64,000 nucleotides of DNA from Alkalihalobacillus sp. CinArs1 (lineage in GTDB: Bacteria; Bacillota; Bacilli; Bacillales; Guptibacillaceae): NCBI RefSeq assembly GCF_947387515.1, contig NZ_CANDOB010000001.1:1608364-1672363 (forward strand), read 5' to 3'. The notes under the pieces were generated by a model. That model was not told where the DNA came from. It saw only the letters and a program-made list of their open reading frames with translations, and did not search any database. The position numbers were made by a program, and so were the translations under genes. This document shows, piece after piece, positions 34,976 through 43,557 of this stretch. How positions within the stretch are numbered: position 1 is the stretch's first letter; each line of letters begins with the position of its first letter.

Positions 34976-35833
34976 ATGTCTAGCACTGAAACCCGTCACT
35001 GTCTTCCTAGAATTCGCTCATCCTACTCTCAGTTTAGTGAAAAGGAGCGGCAAGTAGCGGATTACATCTTAAATCACTCAAGCAAGATCATACATAGCAC
35101 GATCAATCAGGTTGCAGAAGACTTAGGAGTAGCTGATGCAACGGTTTTTCGGTTTTGCAAACGGATAGGCTTCAAAGGGTTTCAAGCGATGAAAATCGCG
35201 CTTGCAGCGGAAATCGTCAACCCGATTCAAGATATTCATGAAACCATATCAGAAACCGATTCAAAAAAAGATATAGCAGAGAAAGTTCTTCGTTCAAATA
35301 TTAGAACGCTCGAAGATACGCTACACATTCTCGAGAACAGTAGTATAGAAAATGCTGTAGAAGCCCTTCTTAAAGCTGATCGGATTGAGTTTTATGGAAA
35401 CGGCGGCTCAGGAATCATCGCTATGGATGCTCAGCATAAATTCATTCGCACAGGTTTAAGAACAGCTGCGTACAGTGACGCGCACTTGCAGATCATGAGT
35501 GCTTCTCAACTAACGGAAAGTGACCTTGCGATTCTCATTTCTCACTCTGGCACGAACAAAGACATGATTCGGGTAGCCGATATTGCAAATGAAAGTGGTG
35601 CTACGACCATTGCGATAACAAACCTTGCCACCTCCCCACTAAGTAAAAAAGCTGATATTTCACTATACACTGTTTCACAAGAAACAGAATTTCGCTCTGA
35701 AGCATTTGCATCAAGAATTGCTCAACTAAGTCTCGTAGACGCTCTCTACGTAAATGTCATGATCGCGAGAAAAGAGAAAGCGAAAGACTCTCTCCAGCGC
35801 ATGAGAGAAGCAATTTCTACGAAAAGGCTATAA
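34976..35833 (+). CDS. MurR/RpiR-family transcriptional regulator, probable gluconate regulator
   Basis: A 285-residue regulator. ATG at 34976 is 7 nt after GAGGAG; an ATG two codons earlier is too close to that site. The N-terminal RpiR HTH is 'LPRIRSSYSQFSEKERQVADYILNHSSKIIHSTINQVAEDLGVADATVFRFCKRIGFKGFQAMKIALA'. The C-terminal SIS domain (about 125-255, 'IEFYGNGGSGIIAMDAQHKFIRTG' and 'AILISHSGTNKDMIRVADIANESGATTIAITN') binds phosphosugars. Divergent from gntP-gntK, so it probably controls gluconate use, replacing the GntR-type repressor of B. subtilis. The ligand may be 6-phosphogluconate (inference). Confidence 0.85.
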   Translation: MSSTETRHCLPRIRSSYSQFSEKERQVADYILNHSSKIIHSTINQVAEDLGVADATVFRFCKRIGFKGFQAMKIALAAEIVNPIQDIHETISETDSKKDIAEKVLRSNIRTLEDTLHILENSSIENAVEALLKADRIEFYGNGGSGIIAMDAQHKFIRTGLRTAAYSDAHLQIMSASQLTESDLAILISHSGTNKDMIRVADIANESGATTIAITNLATSPLSKKADISLYTVSQETEFRSEAFASRIAQLSLVDALYVNVMIARKEKAKDSLQRMREAISTKRL

Positions 35834-35835
35834 TG

Positions 35836-35861
35836 AAAAAACCCCGCATGATTGCGGGGTA
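35836..35861. terminator. Hairpin after RpiR-type gene
   Basis: ACCCCGCA / TGCGGGGT stem with a 4-nt loop. The T-tract is on the minus strand; on the plus strand only AATGAG follows, so termination of the upstream gene may be weak. Confidence 0.5.
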
Positions 35862-35984
35862 ATGAGAGATTAATTTAAAAGCAAGAAAACGATTGCCTAT
35901 GATTAATTTTCATATTTAATGTCACGATGTTATTTGTTTAGCTGCATTAATTTGCTTTCGTTCATCTTAACCTTGTAATATCGA

Positions 35985-36118
35985 TGATTGAAGCGGAAGG
36001 ATGCTCGACTCCTGCGGGCTGAGCGGGACAGGTGTGACCCCACAGGCGCGCGGTAAGAGCGCCGAGGAGGCACACCGCCCTCCCCGCGGAAAGCGAGCAT
36101 CCTGGAGCGGAAATCCCA
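35985..36118. repeat. GC-rich nested-palindrome element (Bacillaceae-type interspersed repeat)
   Basis: About 130 bp with much higher GC than its surroundings and nested inverted repeats: AGGATGCTCG/CGAGCATCCT (35998-36007, 36094-36103), GCGGG/CCCGC, GGTGTG/CACACC (36031-36036, 36071-36076) and GGCGC/GCGCC (36045-36049, 36059-36063). It is bordered by direct AGCGGAA copies. From memory, similar elements with 'CGGAAAGCGAGC...CTGGAGCGGAAATC' ends recur in many Bacillaceae intergenic regions; not verified here. A 68-codon frame across it is not protein-like. The rest of the gap 35834-36170 is AT-rich with no recognisable signal. Confidence 0.7.
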
Positions 36119-36129
36119 CTTATTATGTC

Positions 36130-36162
36130 AAAAAAATCCCCCCGCATAGAAGCGGGGTTTCT
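36130..36162. terminator. Terminator of rRNA methyltransferase gene
   Basis: CCCCGC / GCGGGG stem with A-tract and T-tract on the two sides; functional on the minus strand. Confidence 0.7.
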
Positions 36163-36170
36163 TGTCATCT

Positions 36171-37370
36171 TCAGCCTTTAATTTTCTCGATAAAGACGAC
36201 TTTTAAATAATCTCCTTCTCGAAATTCTTTCGTTGTACGAAAATCTTCAGGAAGAGAGAATTCCTCCAGCAGCCGATATTTTCCACCGGTTTCTTTAAAC
36301 GCCTGATCAATAAACGTCTTAAACTTCCTCATATCATAACCACTATAATTGGTTGAAGCGACGATAATCCCCTTATCTTCTGTTATGGCGATCGTTTCCT
36401 TCAAAAGATTTTTGTAATCCTTTGCTGCACTGAACGTATGTTTCTTGGAACGAGCAAAGCTAGGTGGATCAAGAATGACCATATCAAACTTAAGGTTTTT
36501 CTTCACAGCGTACTTAAAGTACTTAAATACATCCATCACTAAAATATTTTCTGATTCATAATCGATACCATTCAAACTAAACTGCTCGATCGTTTTATTT
36601 AAGCTTCGATTCGCAAGATCAACACTCGTAGTATGGGTCGCTCCACCTAACGAAGCGAAGACTGAAAACGCTCCAGTGTATGAGAACGTGTTTAAAACCC
36701 GTTTCCCTTCAGCATATTTATCTTGAATGATTTTCCTGACAGGCCGCTGATCTAAGAACACGCCGACCATTGCACCTTCATTTAGGTATACGGCAAAATC
36801 CACACCGTTTTCTTTTACGACAAGTGGGAATTCACCACGTTCACCCGCAACGAAATCATCGTCTTCAACATATTGCCCTTTTGAATCAAATCGTTTTTTC
36901 TCATAGATGCCTTTGAAATCCACGAGTTTCTTTAACGCATTCACAACATCATTTTTAAACGAGTAAGCACCTTCACTATACCAATTGATCAGGTAATAAT
37001 CGTTAAAACGATCGATCGTAATACCTCCGAGTCCATCTCCTTCACCATTCACAATACGAAAAGCAGTCGTATTTGGGTCTTCGAAGAATGGCTTTCTGTA
37101 TTGAAGTGCTCGCTGTAGTTTATTGACAAAAAATCCTTCATCAATGGACTCGTTCGCATCCTGGGTTAAGACCCATCCATAACCCTTGTTCTGCCTTCCA
37201 TAGTACCCTTTTCCAATAAACGTTCCATCGGTATCTACTAGTTGTATAATCGTGCCCTCTGTTTTTAACTTCTCCGGGTTTACCAAGGCTTCTTTAAAAA
37301 TTAATGGGTATCCGTTCAGAAACTTTTTTCTGTGCTTCGGCTGAACCTGCACGCGCTCTTCGTTTCTCAT
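36171..37370 (-). CDS. Class I SAM-dependent rRNA methyltransferase (RlmI/YwbD-like)
   Basis: A 399-residue protein. N-terminal PUA domain (1-80, 'VQPKHRKKFLNGYPLIFKEALVN...GTFIGKGYYGRQNKGYGWVLT'), a middle EEHEE-like domain ('FRIVNGEGDGLGGITIDRFNDYYLINWYS', 105-190), and a C-terminal Rossmann methyltransferase with 'VLNTFSYTGAFSVFASLGGATHTTSVDLANRSL' (SAM site) and 'FDMVILDPPSFARSKK' (DPPSF catalytic motif IV). This is the RlmI/RlmK-like 23S rRNA m5C methyltransferase family; the methylated base was not determined. Monocistronic. Confidence 0.9.
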   Translation of the reverse strand: MRNEERVQVQPKHRKKFLNGYPLIFKEALVNPEKLKTEGTIIQLVDTDGTFIGKGYYGRQNKGYGWVLTQDANESIDEGFFVNKLQRALQYRKPFFEDPNTTAFRIVNGEGDGLGGITIDRFNDYYLINWYSEGAYSFKNDVVNALKKLVDFKGIYEKKRFDSKGQYVEDDDFVAGERGEFPLVVKENGVDFAVYLNEGAMVGVFLDQRPVRKIIQDKYAEGKRVLNTFSYTGAFSVFASLGGATHTTSVDLANRSLNKTIEQFSLNGIDYESENILVMDVFKYFKYAVKKNLKFDMVILDPPSFARSKKHTFSAAKDYKNLLKETIAITEDKGIIVASTNYSGYDMRKFKTFIDQAFKETGGKYRLLEEFSLPEDFRTTKEFREGDYLKVVFIEKIKG

Positions 37371-37483
37371 CTTGTCATCCTATCTATTCTAGTTTTTCAT
37401 TCTGACTGCATTATAACATGTTGCGATGTCACCACATAAATCCTTATGAACGTTCAAAAACTAAAGAAAAGGTGGTGGATACG

Positions 37484-37633
37484 ATGAAAACGAAATCCGG
37501 AACGGATATCGAAGAAGTAAAGAAGCTGAATGCAAACTCTGGCCTAACGTATAATCAAGCAAAGCAAGAACTCGCAAAACGGTTGGGAGCAAAAAAGAAG
37601 GGTGACAACCCGTCAAATGGGACTCTGGTATAG
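37484..37633 (+). CDS. Small protein with SASP-gamma-like motif
   Basis: A 49-residue, highly charged protein. ATG at 37484 follows AGGTGG; an open 22-codon upstream extension lacks a site. 'SGTDIEEVKKLNANSG' resembles the repeated 'GT(E/D)xxVxxxNAxS' units of gamma-type small acid-soluble spore proteins, but only one copy is present and the C-terminus is Lys-rich. It could be a minor spore protein; the resemblance is weak and no sporulation promoter was identified. It stands 60 bp before the MFS gene on the same strand with no terminator between. Confidence 0.55.
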   Translation: MKTKSGTDIEEVKKLNANSGLTYNQAKQELAKRLGAKKKGDNPSNGTLV

Positions 37634-37651
37634 AGAATGGTTTACAATAAG

Positions 37652-37684
37652 CTGGTGTTGTTTCATTAAAGCAGCACCAGGAGG
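37652..37684 (+). promoter_or_regulatory. Hairpin abutting the MFS ribosome binding site
   Basis: CTGGTGTTG (37652-37660) pairs with CAGCACCAG (37672-37680). The AGGAGG ribosome binding site (37679-37684) begins inside the 3' arm. There is no T-run, so a transcription terminator is unlikely; partial masking of the ribosome binding site is possible. Confidence 0.45.
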
Positions 37685-37692
37685 TTTACAGG

Positions 37693-39015
37693 ATGACGAA
37701 TCATGAAAACGGCTATTTTCGTACGATCATCATACTAAGCGCAGCTGTATGGCTCGTTGTTATGAATACAACGATGTTCAACGTCGCGCTTCCAAACATC
37801 TTGAATGAATTTCAACTGAGCCCAGCTGACGGAGCCTGGATCGTTTCGGGTTATTCCATTATCCTTGCTGTCTCAACGATCACGTATACGAGACTTTCAG
37901 ATTACCTCCCGATACGGCGTCTCCTCATAACAGGTATCGTTATTTTTGGTATCGGATCATTACTTGGTTTTTTCGCGGAAAGTTTTGCACTATTACTTAC
38001 ATCAAGACTGTTACAGGCCACTGGCGCTTCAGCAATTCCTGGACTGTCGATGGTATTTGCAGGCAGGTTTATCCCACTGAAAAAAAGAGGACGAGCAATG
38101 GCGTTCATCGCATCGGCATCTTCCCTCGGGTTCGGTCTAGGGCCAGTGATCGGTGGTATTATTACGGAATACCTTGATTGGAACTATTTGTTTGTTGTTA
38201 CGTTATTCGTACTTGTGCTGATCCCTGTTTTGTTCGCACGTCTGCCTGAAGAAGGAGTAAGCAAAGGATCATTTGATTTTATTGGTGCAGTGCTAACAGG
38301 GTTGTCCGTTACTAGCTTTTTGTTGTTTATATCAACATTTAACCTACTCTATTTAGTAGCTGGGGTCGCTGCGATCGTGTTACTCGCACTTCGGATAACG
38401 AAAACAACCGTTCCTTTTATCCAACCTGACCTATTTAAAAAGCAAGGGTATCGTCTTCTTCTTTATATGAGCTACTTGGGTTTCACGACACACTTTGCAA
38501 TCTTACTCCTTATGCCCCTCATGTTACAAAACGTGTTTGGCAAAGGACCTTCGATCATAGGTTATATTATTTTTCCAGGTGCTATGTTATCAGCTGTGGC
38601 AGCCGTTTATGTTGGAAAGATGCTCGACCGTTACGGCAACATGAAGGTGATTTATCTCGCACACCTTCTACTCTTAATCTCAACAGTCATCTTTTATTTC
38701 TTATCACCGATCAATCCATACATGACGATGTTTGGCTATATGTTTACAAGCTTTGGATTTTCAAGCTTATCGTCGAGCACAACGAACGAAGTCTCACGCA
38801 TCCTGCCTTCGTCCCAAACCGCTACAGGCATTGGGATGAAGCAACTCGTACAATTTGTTGGTAGTGCCTCAGGGGCAGTTCTTGGAGGTATCCTCCTTGA
38901 ACTAAACGGATTGACTTACAGCGCGAGCTCATTTCAGCTAACGTACCTTTTTCTTCTCGTCATTATGGTTCTATCGTTAGGAATGGCGTTTCTCTATGCT
39001 AAGAAACATGTTTAA
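37693..39015 (+). CDS. MFS drug:proton antiporter (DHA2 / TetL-like), second copy
   Basis: A 440-residue, about 14-helix exporter. 'VVMNTTMFNVALPNILNEFQLSPADGAWIVSGYSIILAVSTITYTRLSDYLP', 'SRLLQATGASAIPGLSM' and motif C 'GFGLGPVIGGIITEYLDWNYLF' place it in the same subfamily as the MFS gene at 18044. Motif A is altered (TRLSDYLPIRR instead of GKLADMYPIK). The substrate is unknown. The leader hairpin at 37652 may regulate translation. Followed by a strong terminator. Confidence 0.9.
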   Translation: MTNHENGYFRTIIILSAAVWLVVMNTTMFNVALPNILNEFQLSPADGAWIVSGYSIILAVSTITYTRLSDYLPIRRLLITGIVIFGIGSLLGFFAESFALLLTSRLLQATGASAIPGLSMVFAGRFIPLKKRGRAMAFIASASSLGFGLGPVIGGIITEYLDWNYLFVVTLFVLVLIPVLFARLPEEGVSKGSFDFIGAVLTGLSVTSFLLFISTFNLLYLVAGVAAIVLLALRITKTTVPFIQPDLFKKQGYRLLLYMSYLGFTTHFAILLLMPLMLQNVFGKGPSIIGYIIFPGAMLSAVAAVYVGKMLDRYGNMKVIYLAHLLLLISTVIFYFLSPINPYMTMFGYMFTSFGFSSLSSSTTNEVSRILPSSQTATGIGMKQLVQFVGSASGAVLGGILLELNGLTYSASSFQLTYLFLLVIMVLSLGMAFLYAKKHV

Positions 39016-39021
39016 ATCAGT

Positions 39022-39057
39022 AACGAGGCCTTTCAACAAATGAAAGGCCTCGTTTTC
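39022..39057. terminator. Bidirectional terminator
   Basis: AACGAGGCCTTTCA / TGAAAGGCCTCGTT, 14-bp perfect stem, 5-nt loop, TTTC following. Between the MFS and hydrolase genes. Confidence 0.9.
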
Positions 39058-39060
39058 ATG

Positions 39061-39981
39061 TTATTCCAGAACAAATCGAACAGCTTCTTCAAACACTTTT
39101 GGTAAGTCCTGAGGGAATGTATGACCCATTCCTTCCTTTACGATTAACTTGCATGGAACACTGTGCTTTCGAAGTAAAGAAACCGCTTTCAAAGCTGTTT
39201 CATAGAAAGGATCTTGATCCCCAGTGATCACGCAGCCTCGCACATTTGATTTACTATCGATTGCTAGTTTCTCTAATTTAGCTAAGTCTTCAAACGCTGG
39301 CACCACAGCGATGAAATACTCGAATTCTCCTTTTTCTAGAGCTAATTCTACTGCTCGACCGCCCCCTTGTGATGCACCAGAAAGAATAACTGGCTTTTGA
39401 CCCCTTACGTGTTGATTTAAAAACTGAGACGTCATTTCTTCAACATCTCTCTGTGTTTGCTTAGGATCATCCCATGAGAAACAGCCATAGCTAAACAGCT
39501 GAGAAGACTGAGGAAACGCAATATGATACTTGTTAAGTATTCGATCATCTTTCCATTCTAGAGAAAAGTCCTTTACGTTAGATCCTTTCCAATGCAAAGA
39601 CATCACTGAAACTTCGGCATTTGGATTTCCATCAACTTTTAAAAGTGACTCAGCCTCTTTAAGATTTTCATGAAAAAGTGTTTCACATTGATCGATAATC
39701 CTCTTAAATCCTTCTGTTTCTTTTAATAAGCTCAGTTCAGGGTCAGTCGTTAAAATTTCTGGATTCCACCAAAAACCATTGTCGATGGCACTCTGTAATT
39801 CGCCGATCGCTTCTTTGGTTTTTCCTTGTAGACAATAGACGTTGGCTTTCCAATGTCCTAAGCGGTCACGTTTTTCTGAAAACTGTGTTTTGGCCTCCTC
39901 CATAACCTCTAGTGACTGATCATAACGGTTGTTTTGAACGAGATCGATGACTTTCGTTTGACATTCTACAAAAGTTTGCAT
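39061..39981 (-). CDS. Alpha/beta-hydrolase with N-terminal TPR-like region
   Basis: A 306-residue protein; ATG at 39981 follows GGGGAGGGG. Residues 1-100 are helical and resemble TPR repeats ('NRYDQSLEVMEEAKTQF', 'GKTKEAIGELQSAIDNGF'). Residues 115-306 are an alpha/beta-hydrolase with nucleophile elbow 'LSGASQGGG', Asp in 'ITGDQDPFYETA' and His in 'GMGHTFP', a full catalytic triad. The substrate is unknown. It is divergent from an ArsR-like gene, with an 18-bp palindrome between them that may be the shared operator. Confidence 0.8.
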   Translation of the reverse strand: MQTFVECQTKVIDLVQNNRYDQSLEVMEEAKTQFSEKRDRLGHWKANVYCLQGKTKEAIGELQSAIDNGFWWNPEILTTDPELSLLKETEGFKRIIDQCETLFHENLKEAESLLKVDGNPNAEVSVMSLHWKGSNVKDFSLEWKDDRILNKYHIAFPQSSQLFSYGCFSWDDPKQTQRDVEEMTSQFLNQHVRGQKPVILSGASQGGGRAVELALEKGEFEYFIAVVPAFEDLAKLEKLAIDSKSNVRGCVITGDQDPFYETALKAVSLLRKHSVPCKLIVKEGMGHTFPQDLPKVFEEAVRFVLE

Positions 39982-40002
39982 AAAACCCCTCCCCATCAGT
40001 TA

Positions 40003-40020
40003 GTTCAATAATAATTGAAC
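40003..40020. promoter_or_regulatory. ArsR-type operator candidate
   Basis: GTTCAAT-AATA-ATTGAAC, 7-4-7 palindrome in the 125-bp gap between the divergent hydrolase and ArsR-like genes. The TTCAA/TTGAA half-sites resemble ArsR/SmtB operators. Confidence 0.5.
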
Positions 40021-40106
40021 AGATTAAACAGGTCAATGCATTTGTAACTCTATATCTTAATCGTTATTACAATGGTAGAATAAAAAGAAAAACAGGAGGA
40101 GTTTCA

Positions 40107-40997
40107 ATGGCCTTCGATGTAAAGATGCTCTATTCCCCTGCACATGAATTACTATTAAGTTTCTCGCTATATAAAAGGCAAACACAAATGAAATACTTAG
40201 CGTTAAGTGCTACATGGCCTCAAGAAGTAGATAACGTTATCACTTCACCTTTAAAAGAGCGCATCGCTTCAAAAAAAGATCTCAACTTCGAAGATTTGTC
40301 AGTTCTATTTATGAAGGAATGCCCTGAAGAAACCATCGAAGGTTTCTTCAAATGGTTACAATCCAAAACTGCCGGGAACATGTATGAGCTTCTTTCACCC
40401 TATGTGAAAAGCGCTCTACCATCAGACCTCGAGTTACAACGAGATGAGTTCATCTCATTACTAAAGGAATGGAAGGTTCAGTATTTTGATAAAATCGACC
40501 AGACCATTCTGGAAGGTTTGCGAAACGATGCATTACATAAAAGTCATCTGCTCGAAACGTCGACACCAGCTAGGATGATACAAAAAGCAAGCCGATTCAT
40601 TATCTCGAATGAACACATTCGTACCGTCTATTTAATTCCAGGTTCACACTATTATCCGATGTCTCTCATCGATCAGTTTCATGAGACAGTATTTATTACC
40701 TATCCAGTAGGAACAAAGGAAAGTGATCAAGCAGAACTTCTAAGGGTCACTAAAGCGTTGAGTGATGAAAGAAGGATTGCGATCCTTCGTTTTCTTTCCA
40801 CAGGAATCTACACGTTCACGAACATCGTCTCGGAAATCGGGATGGCAAAGGGGAACATCCATCATCACCTCTCGATCTTACGAGCAGCAGGACTTGTTGA
40901 CATTCACATCACGGACGATCCACACACATTCTTTTACGGCACAAATCCGGACATCACTTCAAATTTATCGTCTAAACTAGATACTCTGCTCAAATAG
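40107..40997 (+). CDS. ArsR-like winged-helix regulator
   Basis: A 296-residue protein. Residues 1-205 form an uncharacterised domain without recognised motif. Residues 210-290 are an ArsR-type winged helix ('DQAELLRVTKALSDERRIAILRFLSTGIYTFTNIVSEIGMAKGNIHHHLSILRAAGLVDIHI', recognition helix KGNIHHHLSIL). This long N-terminal sensor form (DUF5937-like layout) is found in many Bacillus genomes. It probably regulates itself and the divergent hydrolase. No CxC metal-binding motif is visible, so it is unlikely to be a metal sensor. Confidence 0.8.
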   Translation: MAFDVKMLYSPAHELLLSFSLYKRQTQMKYLALSATWPQEVDNVITSPLKERIASKKDLNFEDLSVLFMKECPEETIEGFFKWLQSKTAGNMYELLSPYVKSALPSDLELQRDEFISLLKEWKVQYFDKIDQTILEGLRNDALHKSHLLETSTPARMIQKASRFIISNEHIRTVYLIPGSHYYPMSLIDQFHETVFITYPVGTKESDQAELLRVTKALSDERRIAILRFLSTGIYTFTNIVSEIGMAKGNIHHHLSILRAAGLVDIHITDDPHTFFYGTNPDITSNLSSKLDTLLK

Positions 40998-41009
40998 GAT
41001 TGGTATAGT

Positions 41010-41046
41010 AAAAAAAGAAGCTCCTCAACTAGAGGGGCTTCTCTTC
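41010..41046. terminator. Bidirectional terminator
   Basis: AGAAGCTCCTC / GAGGGGCTTCT with one G-U pair, 5-nt loop. A-tract on the left and TCTTC on the right; overlaps the permease stop codon. Confidence 0.75.
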
Positions 41047-42662
41047 AGTCCATACTTCCAAATAAGTGGTGTAACAACCAGCGTAACTGCTAGATAAATC
41101 CAAACACCGAAAGGGATTAATGTTGCACCAAAGTGAATCAACCCGAATACAGGTATCAATAGCGCAAACGGCAGCGTCTTCCATCCATCGCTTTGACTCC
41201 AGCTCTCAAAAGGCTCAGAGAAAGGGAGCGTCCCTTTGATGATCTTAAAGCAAATAGCACTGTAGGTGAGCGTCACGAGCAGAACGATAAGAAGGTCAGG
41301 GAGAATACGAACACCGAATATCACCAAATAAATCACACTTACCGCGATGTACACAGGTAGAAACAAACGAACAATGAGTGCTTTTAGCGTACCTTTTATA
41401 CTGTTTGTTAAATCAGTCACTGGCGAAACGTGATAAATCCATGCTCCTTTACTTTTACTAGAATACTGGAGCATAATGACAACACCCGGAATCATCATCA
41501 ATGCGGCATATATCGATAAATACGATCTACCGCTTCCTAACGCCTCGAATGAACCCGCGGCTGTATAATTATTGTAAAGAAAAACAAACGGAAAGATCAT
41601 CGCAAAGCCAAGCGATGGATAGATCTTCAATTTTAACTCTCGTTCGTTTTTAAGCATCTTTTCCGCAAAATGATAAAAAGCATGCTCTTCCTTGCTTCGA
41701 GTCACAAAAGAAGCGATTCGTTTAAAGAGATCAAATCGCCCTCGCTTCGAAACCTTGGTCGTTTGATCCATTAGTTTCACAAGATTTTCTTCATAGGCAG
41801 GAAGAATCTTCATATAAGCAACAAACGAAAGAATCGGAACTAGAAGAGCAAGTGCTGTCAGTACATAATAATAGATTCCTGCTTCACCGTTCAATACGAT
41901 GGCGAACTGAGCACTAAACCATACCGGAGGCAGAAATAGAGTCCACCATTCAGGTGTGAAGGTTGCCTCTAAATCTACGAACTCAAACGCACGTGCAACA
42001 ACTTGATAACCAAGTACGATCGTAATCGACAAGCCGATCTGTACATAGTTGATCATATCTCTCAGCCGCTCTCCTCCAAAGAACTTTAAAATTAAGTAAT
42101 AGAGCATAGCTGTTATCGCTACGATAAACAGATTACTAAGCAAGATTGTGAATACTAGTAACAAGCCAAATAATACTCCGTGTCGAATCGTACCGATAAT
42201 GAGAGGGATGCTTATGATTGCAGCGGTTACGAAGAATAAATAAATCGTAACGTGAACTGCTTTTGAAGCACTGATCGTTTTACTTGTAATCGGTCTAGTT
42301 CCTAGAATCGTTTGATCTCTCACATCGAGAAGGACCGAAGAGAAATCAGAGATCATCGTTGTCATGATCAAAAACATGAACACTCCGAGGACCAAACTCA
42401 CCTGAAACATGTAGTTTTCACCAAAAAACAAGATTGGTACTAGCGTCAAACCAATAAACGCATAAAACCAGAGTGATTTTAAAAACTGATTACTGTCACT
42501 TTTGCTTTTTCCCATATTCTGACTCATTACTGTCGAGGTTCGTCTGCCATCCATCGTAAGTTTAACCTGCAGAATGCGCCGCATCGTACTGTAGTCGATG
42601 TCCGCTTTTTCAAAGAGTCCTTTAAACACATCTAACAGCTGCAACGATTTGAAGTTTTTCAC
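41025..42662 (-). CDS. ABC exporter permease
   Basis: A 545-residue integral membrane protein with about 11-12 helices and a polar N-terminal region of some 65 residues. It starts with GTG, overlapping the ATPase stop (GTGA, 4 bp), so both are one transport unit. It resembles large 'putative ABC exporter' permeases of Firmicutes rather than the small ABC-2 type. No substrate can be assigned. Confidence 0.8.
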   Translation of the reverse strand: MKNFKSLQLLDVFKGLFEKADIDYSTMRRILQVKLTMDGRRTSTVMSQNMGKSKSDSNQFLKSLWFYAFIGLTLVPILFFGENYMFQVSLVLGVFMFLIMTTMISDFSSVLLDVRDQTILGTRPITSKTISASKAVHVTIYLFFVTAAIISIPLIIGTIRHGVLFGLLLVFTILLSNLFIVAITAMLYYLILKFFGGERLRDMINYVQIGLSITIVLGYQVVARAFEFVDLEATFTPEWWTLFLPPVWFSAQFAIVLNGEAGIYYYVLTALALLVPILSFVAYMKILPAYEENLVKLMDQTTKVSKRGRFDLFKRIASFVTRSKEEHAFYHFAEKMLKNERELKLKIYPSLGFAMIFPFVFLYNNYTAAGSFEALGSGRSYLSIYAALMMIPGVVIMLQYSSKSKGAWIYHVSPVTDLTNSIKGTLKALIVRLFLPVYIAVSVIYLVIFGVRILPDLLIVLLVTLTYSAICFKIIKGTLPFSEPFESWSQSDGWKTLPFALLIPVFGLIHFGATLIPFGVWIYLAVTLVVTPLIWKYGLKRSPSS

Positions 42663-43453
42663 CTCTTATCACGCTGTACGATTTGTACAAACTCCTCAGA
42701 TAAATCCTTATATTCCTTAAACCCAGTCAGCTGGTTAAAAATTTCTTCTAATGAGCCTTCCTTATTCTGTTGCCTAAGCTCCCCGAAGCTTCCATCCGCA
42801 ACGATCTTTCCCTCGTTAAGAAGCAAGATCCGGCTGCTGATTTTTTCAACGACCTCCATAATATGTGAAGAATAGAAGATTGTTTTACCTTGTTCAGATA
42901 GTTTTGCGAGAATTTCTTTGAAGATCATCACACTATTTGCATCGAGACCATTGATCGGCTCATCGAGAAACAAGAGGTCAGGATCATGCAACAGACTCGA
43001 AATGAGCAGCACTTTTTGTTTCATACCCTTAGAATAGGATGAGATACGAGAATCAAAGACTTCTTCGAGATCAAATATGCCCATTAACGCTCTCGCTTTT
43101 GTCTCTGCCTGTTCAGCGTCCATTCCGTACAATTCTCCTGTAAACGAGAGGTATTCTCGAGCAGATAAATTATCATAAAGATCAGCCATTTCCGGTACAT
43201 AGCCAATCCTATACTTGTAGTCCACGTTATTCTGCTTTATATTTTCACCGAATATCTCTACCTCACCTGCATATGTTGCTTCAAGTCCAAGCATGATCTT
43301 TACTGTTGTGCTTTTTCCTGCACCGTTTGGCCCTATGTAACCGATAATCTGCCCCTCGTATACATCGAGGTCGATGTCATCTAAAACAAGTTTGTCACCG
43401 TACCTTTTTGTTAACCCTTTTAAAGAAAGAACTCTATCTGGTTTTTTATCCAT
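42659..43453 (-). CDS. ABC transporter ATP-binding protein
   Basis: A 264-residue ATPase: Walker A 'GPNGAGKST', Q-loop 'GYVPEMADLYDNLSAREYL', signature 'YSKGMKQK' (variant of LSGGQ), Walker B 'LLFLDEP', D-loop 'GLD' and switch His 'YSSHIMEVVEKI'. It is of the exporter (CcmA/multidrug) type and powers the permease overlapping its 3' end. First gene of the pair; divergent from the PLD gene. Confidence 0.93.
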   Translation of the reverse strand: MDKKPDRVLSLKGLTKRYGDKLVLDDIDLDVYEGQIIGYIGPNGAGKSTTVKIMLGLEATYAGEVEIFGENIKQNNVDYKYRIGYVPEMADLYDNLSAREYLSFTGELYGMDAEQAETKARALMGIFDLEEVFDSRISSYSKGMKQKVLLISSLLHDPDLLFLDEPINGLDANSVMIFKEILAKLSEQGKTIFYSSHIMEVVEKISSRILLLNEGKIVADGSFGELRQQNKEGSLEEIFNQLTGFKEYKDLSEEFVQIVQRDKR

Positions 43454-43538
43454 AGCATATCCCCCGTTTCATTTACCTGTTACGATGTTCTACGTAATTT
43501 TCCACAAAAGGTTTCAGGTGTTTCCTCGTTAAAGAGGA

Positions 43539-43557
43539 TTATAGGCTCAGCCTATAA
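43539..43557. promoter_or_regulatory. 19-bp palindrome, possible operator
   Basis: TTATAGGCTCAGCCTATAA is a perfect inverted repeat with a 3-nt centre, 41 bp upstream of the PLD-family gene in the divergent gap with the ABC ATPase. Confidence 0.35.

Noticed and set aside
35836..35861. Strong terminator of the RpiR-type gene
   Set aside because: The hairpin has its T-tract only on the minus strand, so it was listed as a hairpin with reduced confidence.
35962..36168. 68-codon frame on the minus strand
   Set aside because: It falls across the GC-rich palindromic element; the composition reflects the repeat, with no ribosome site.
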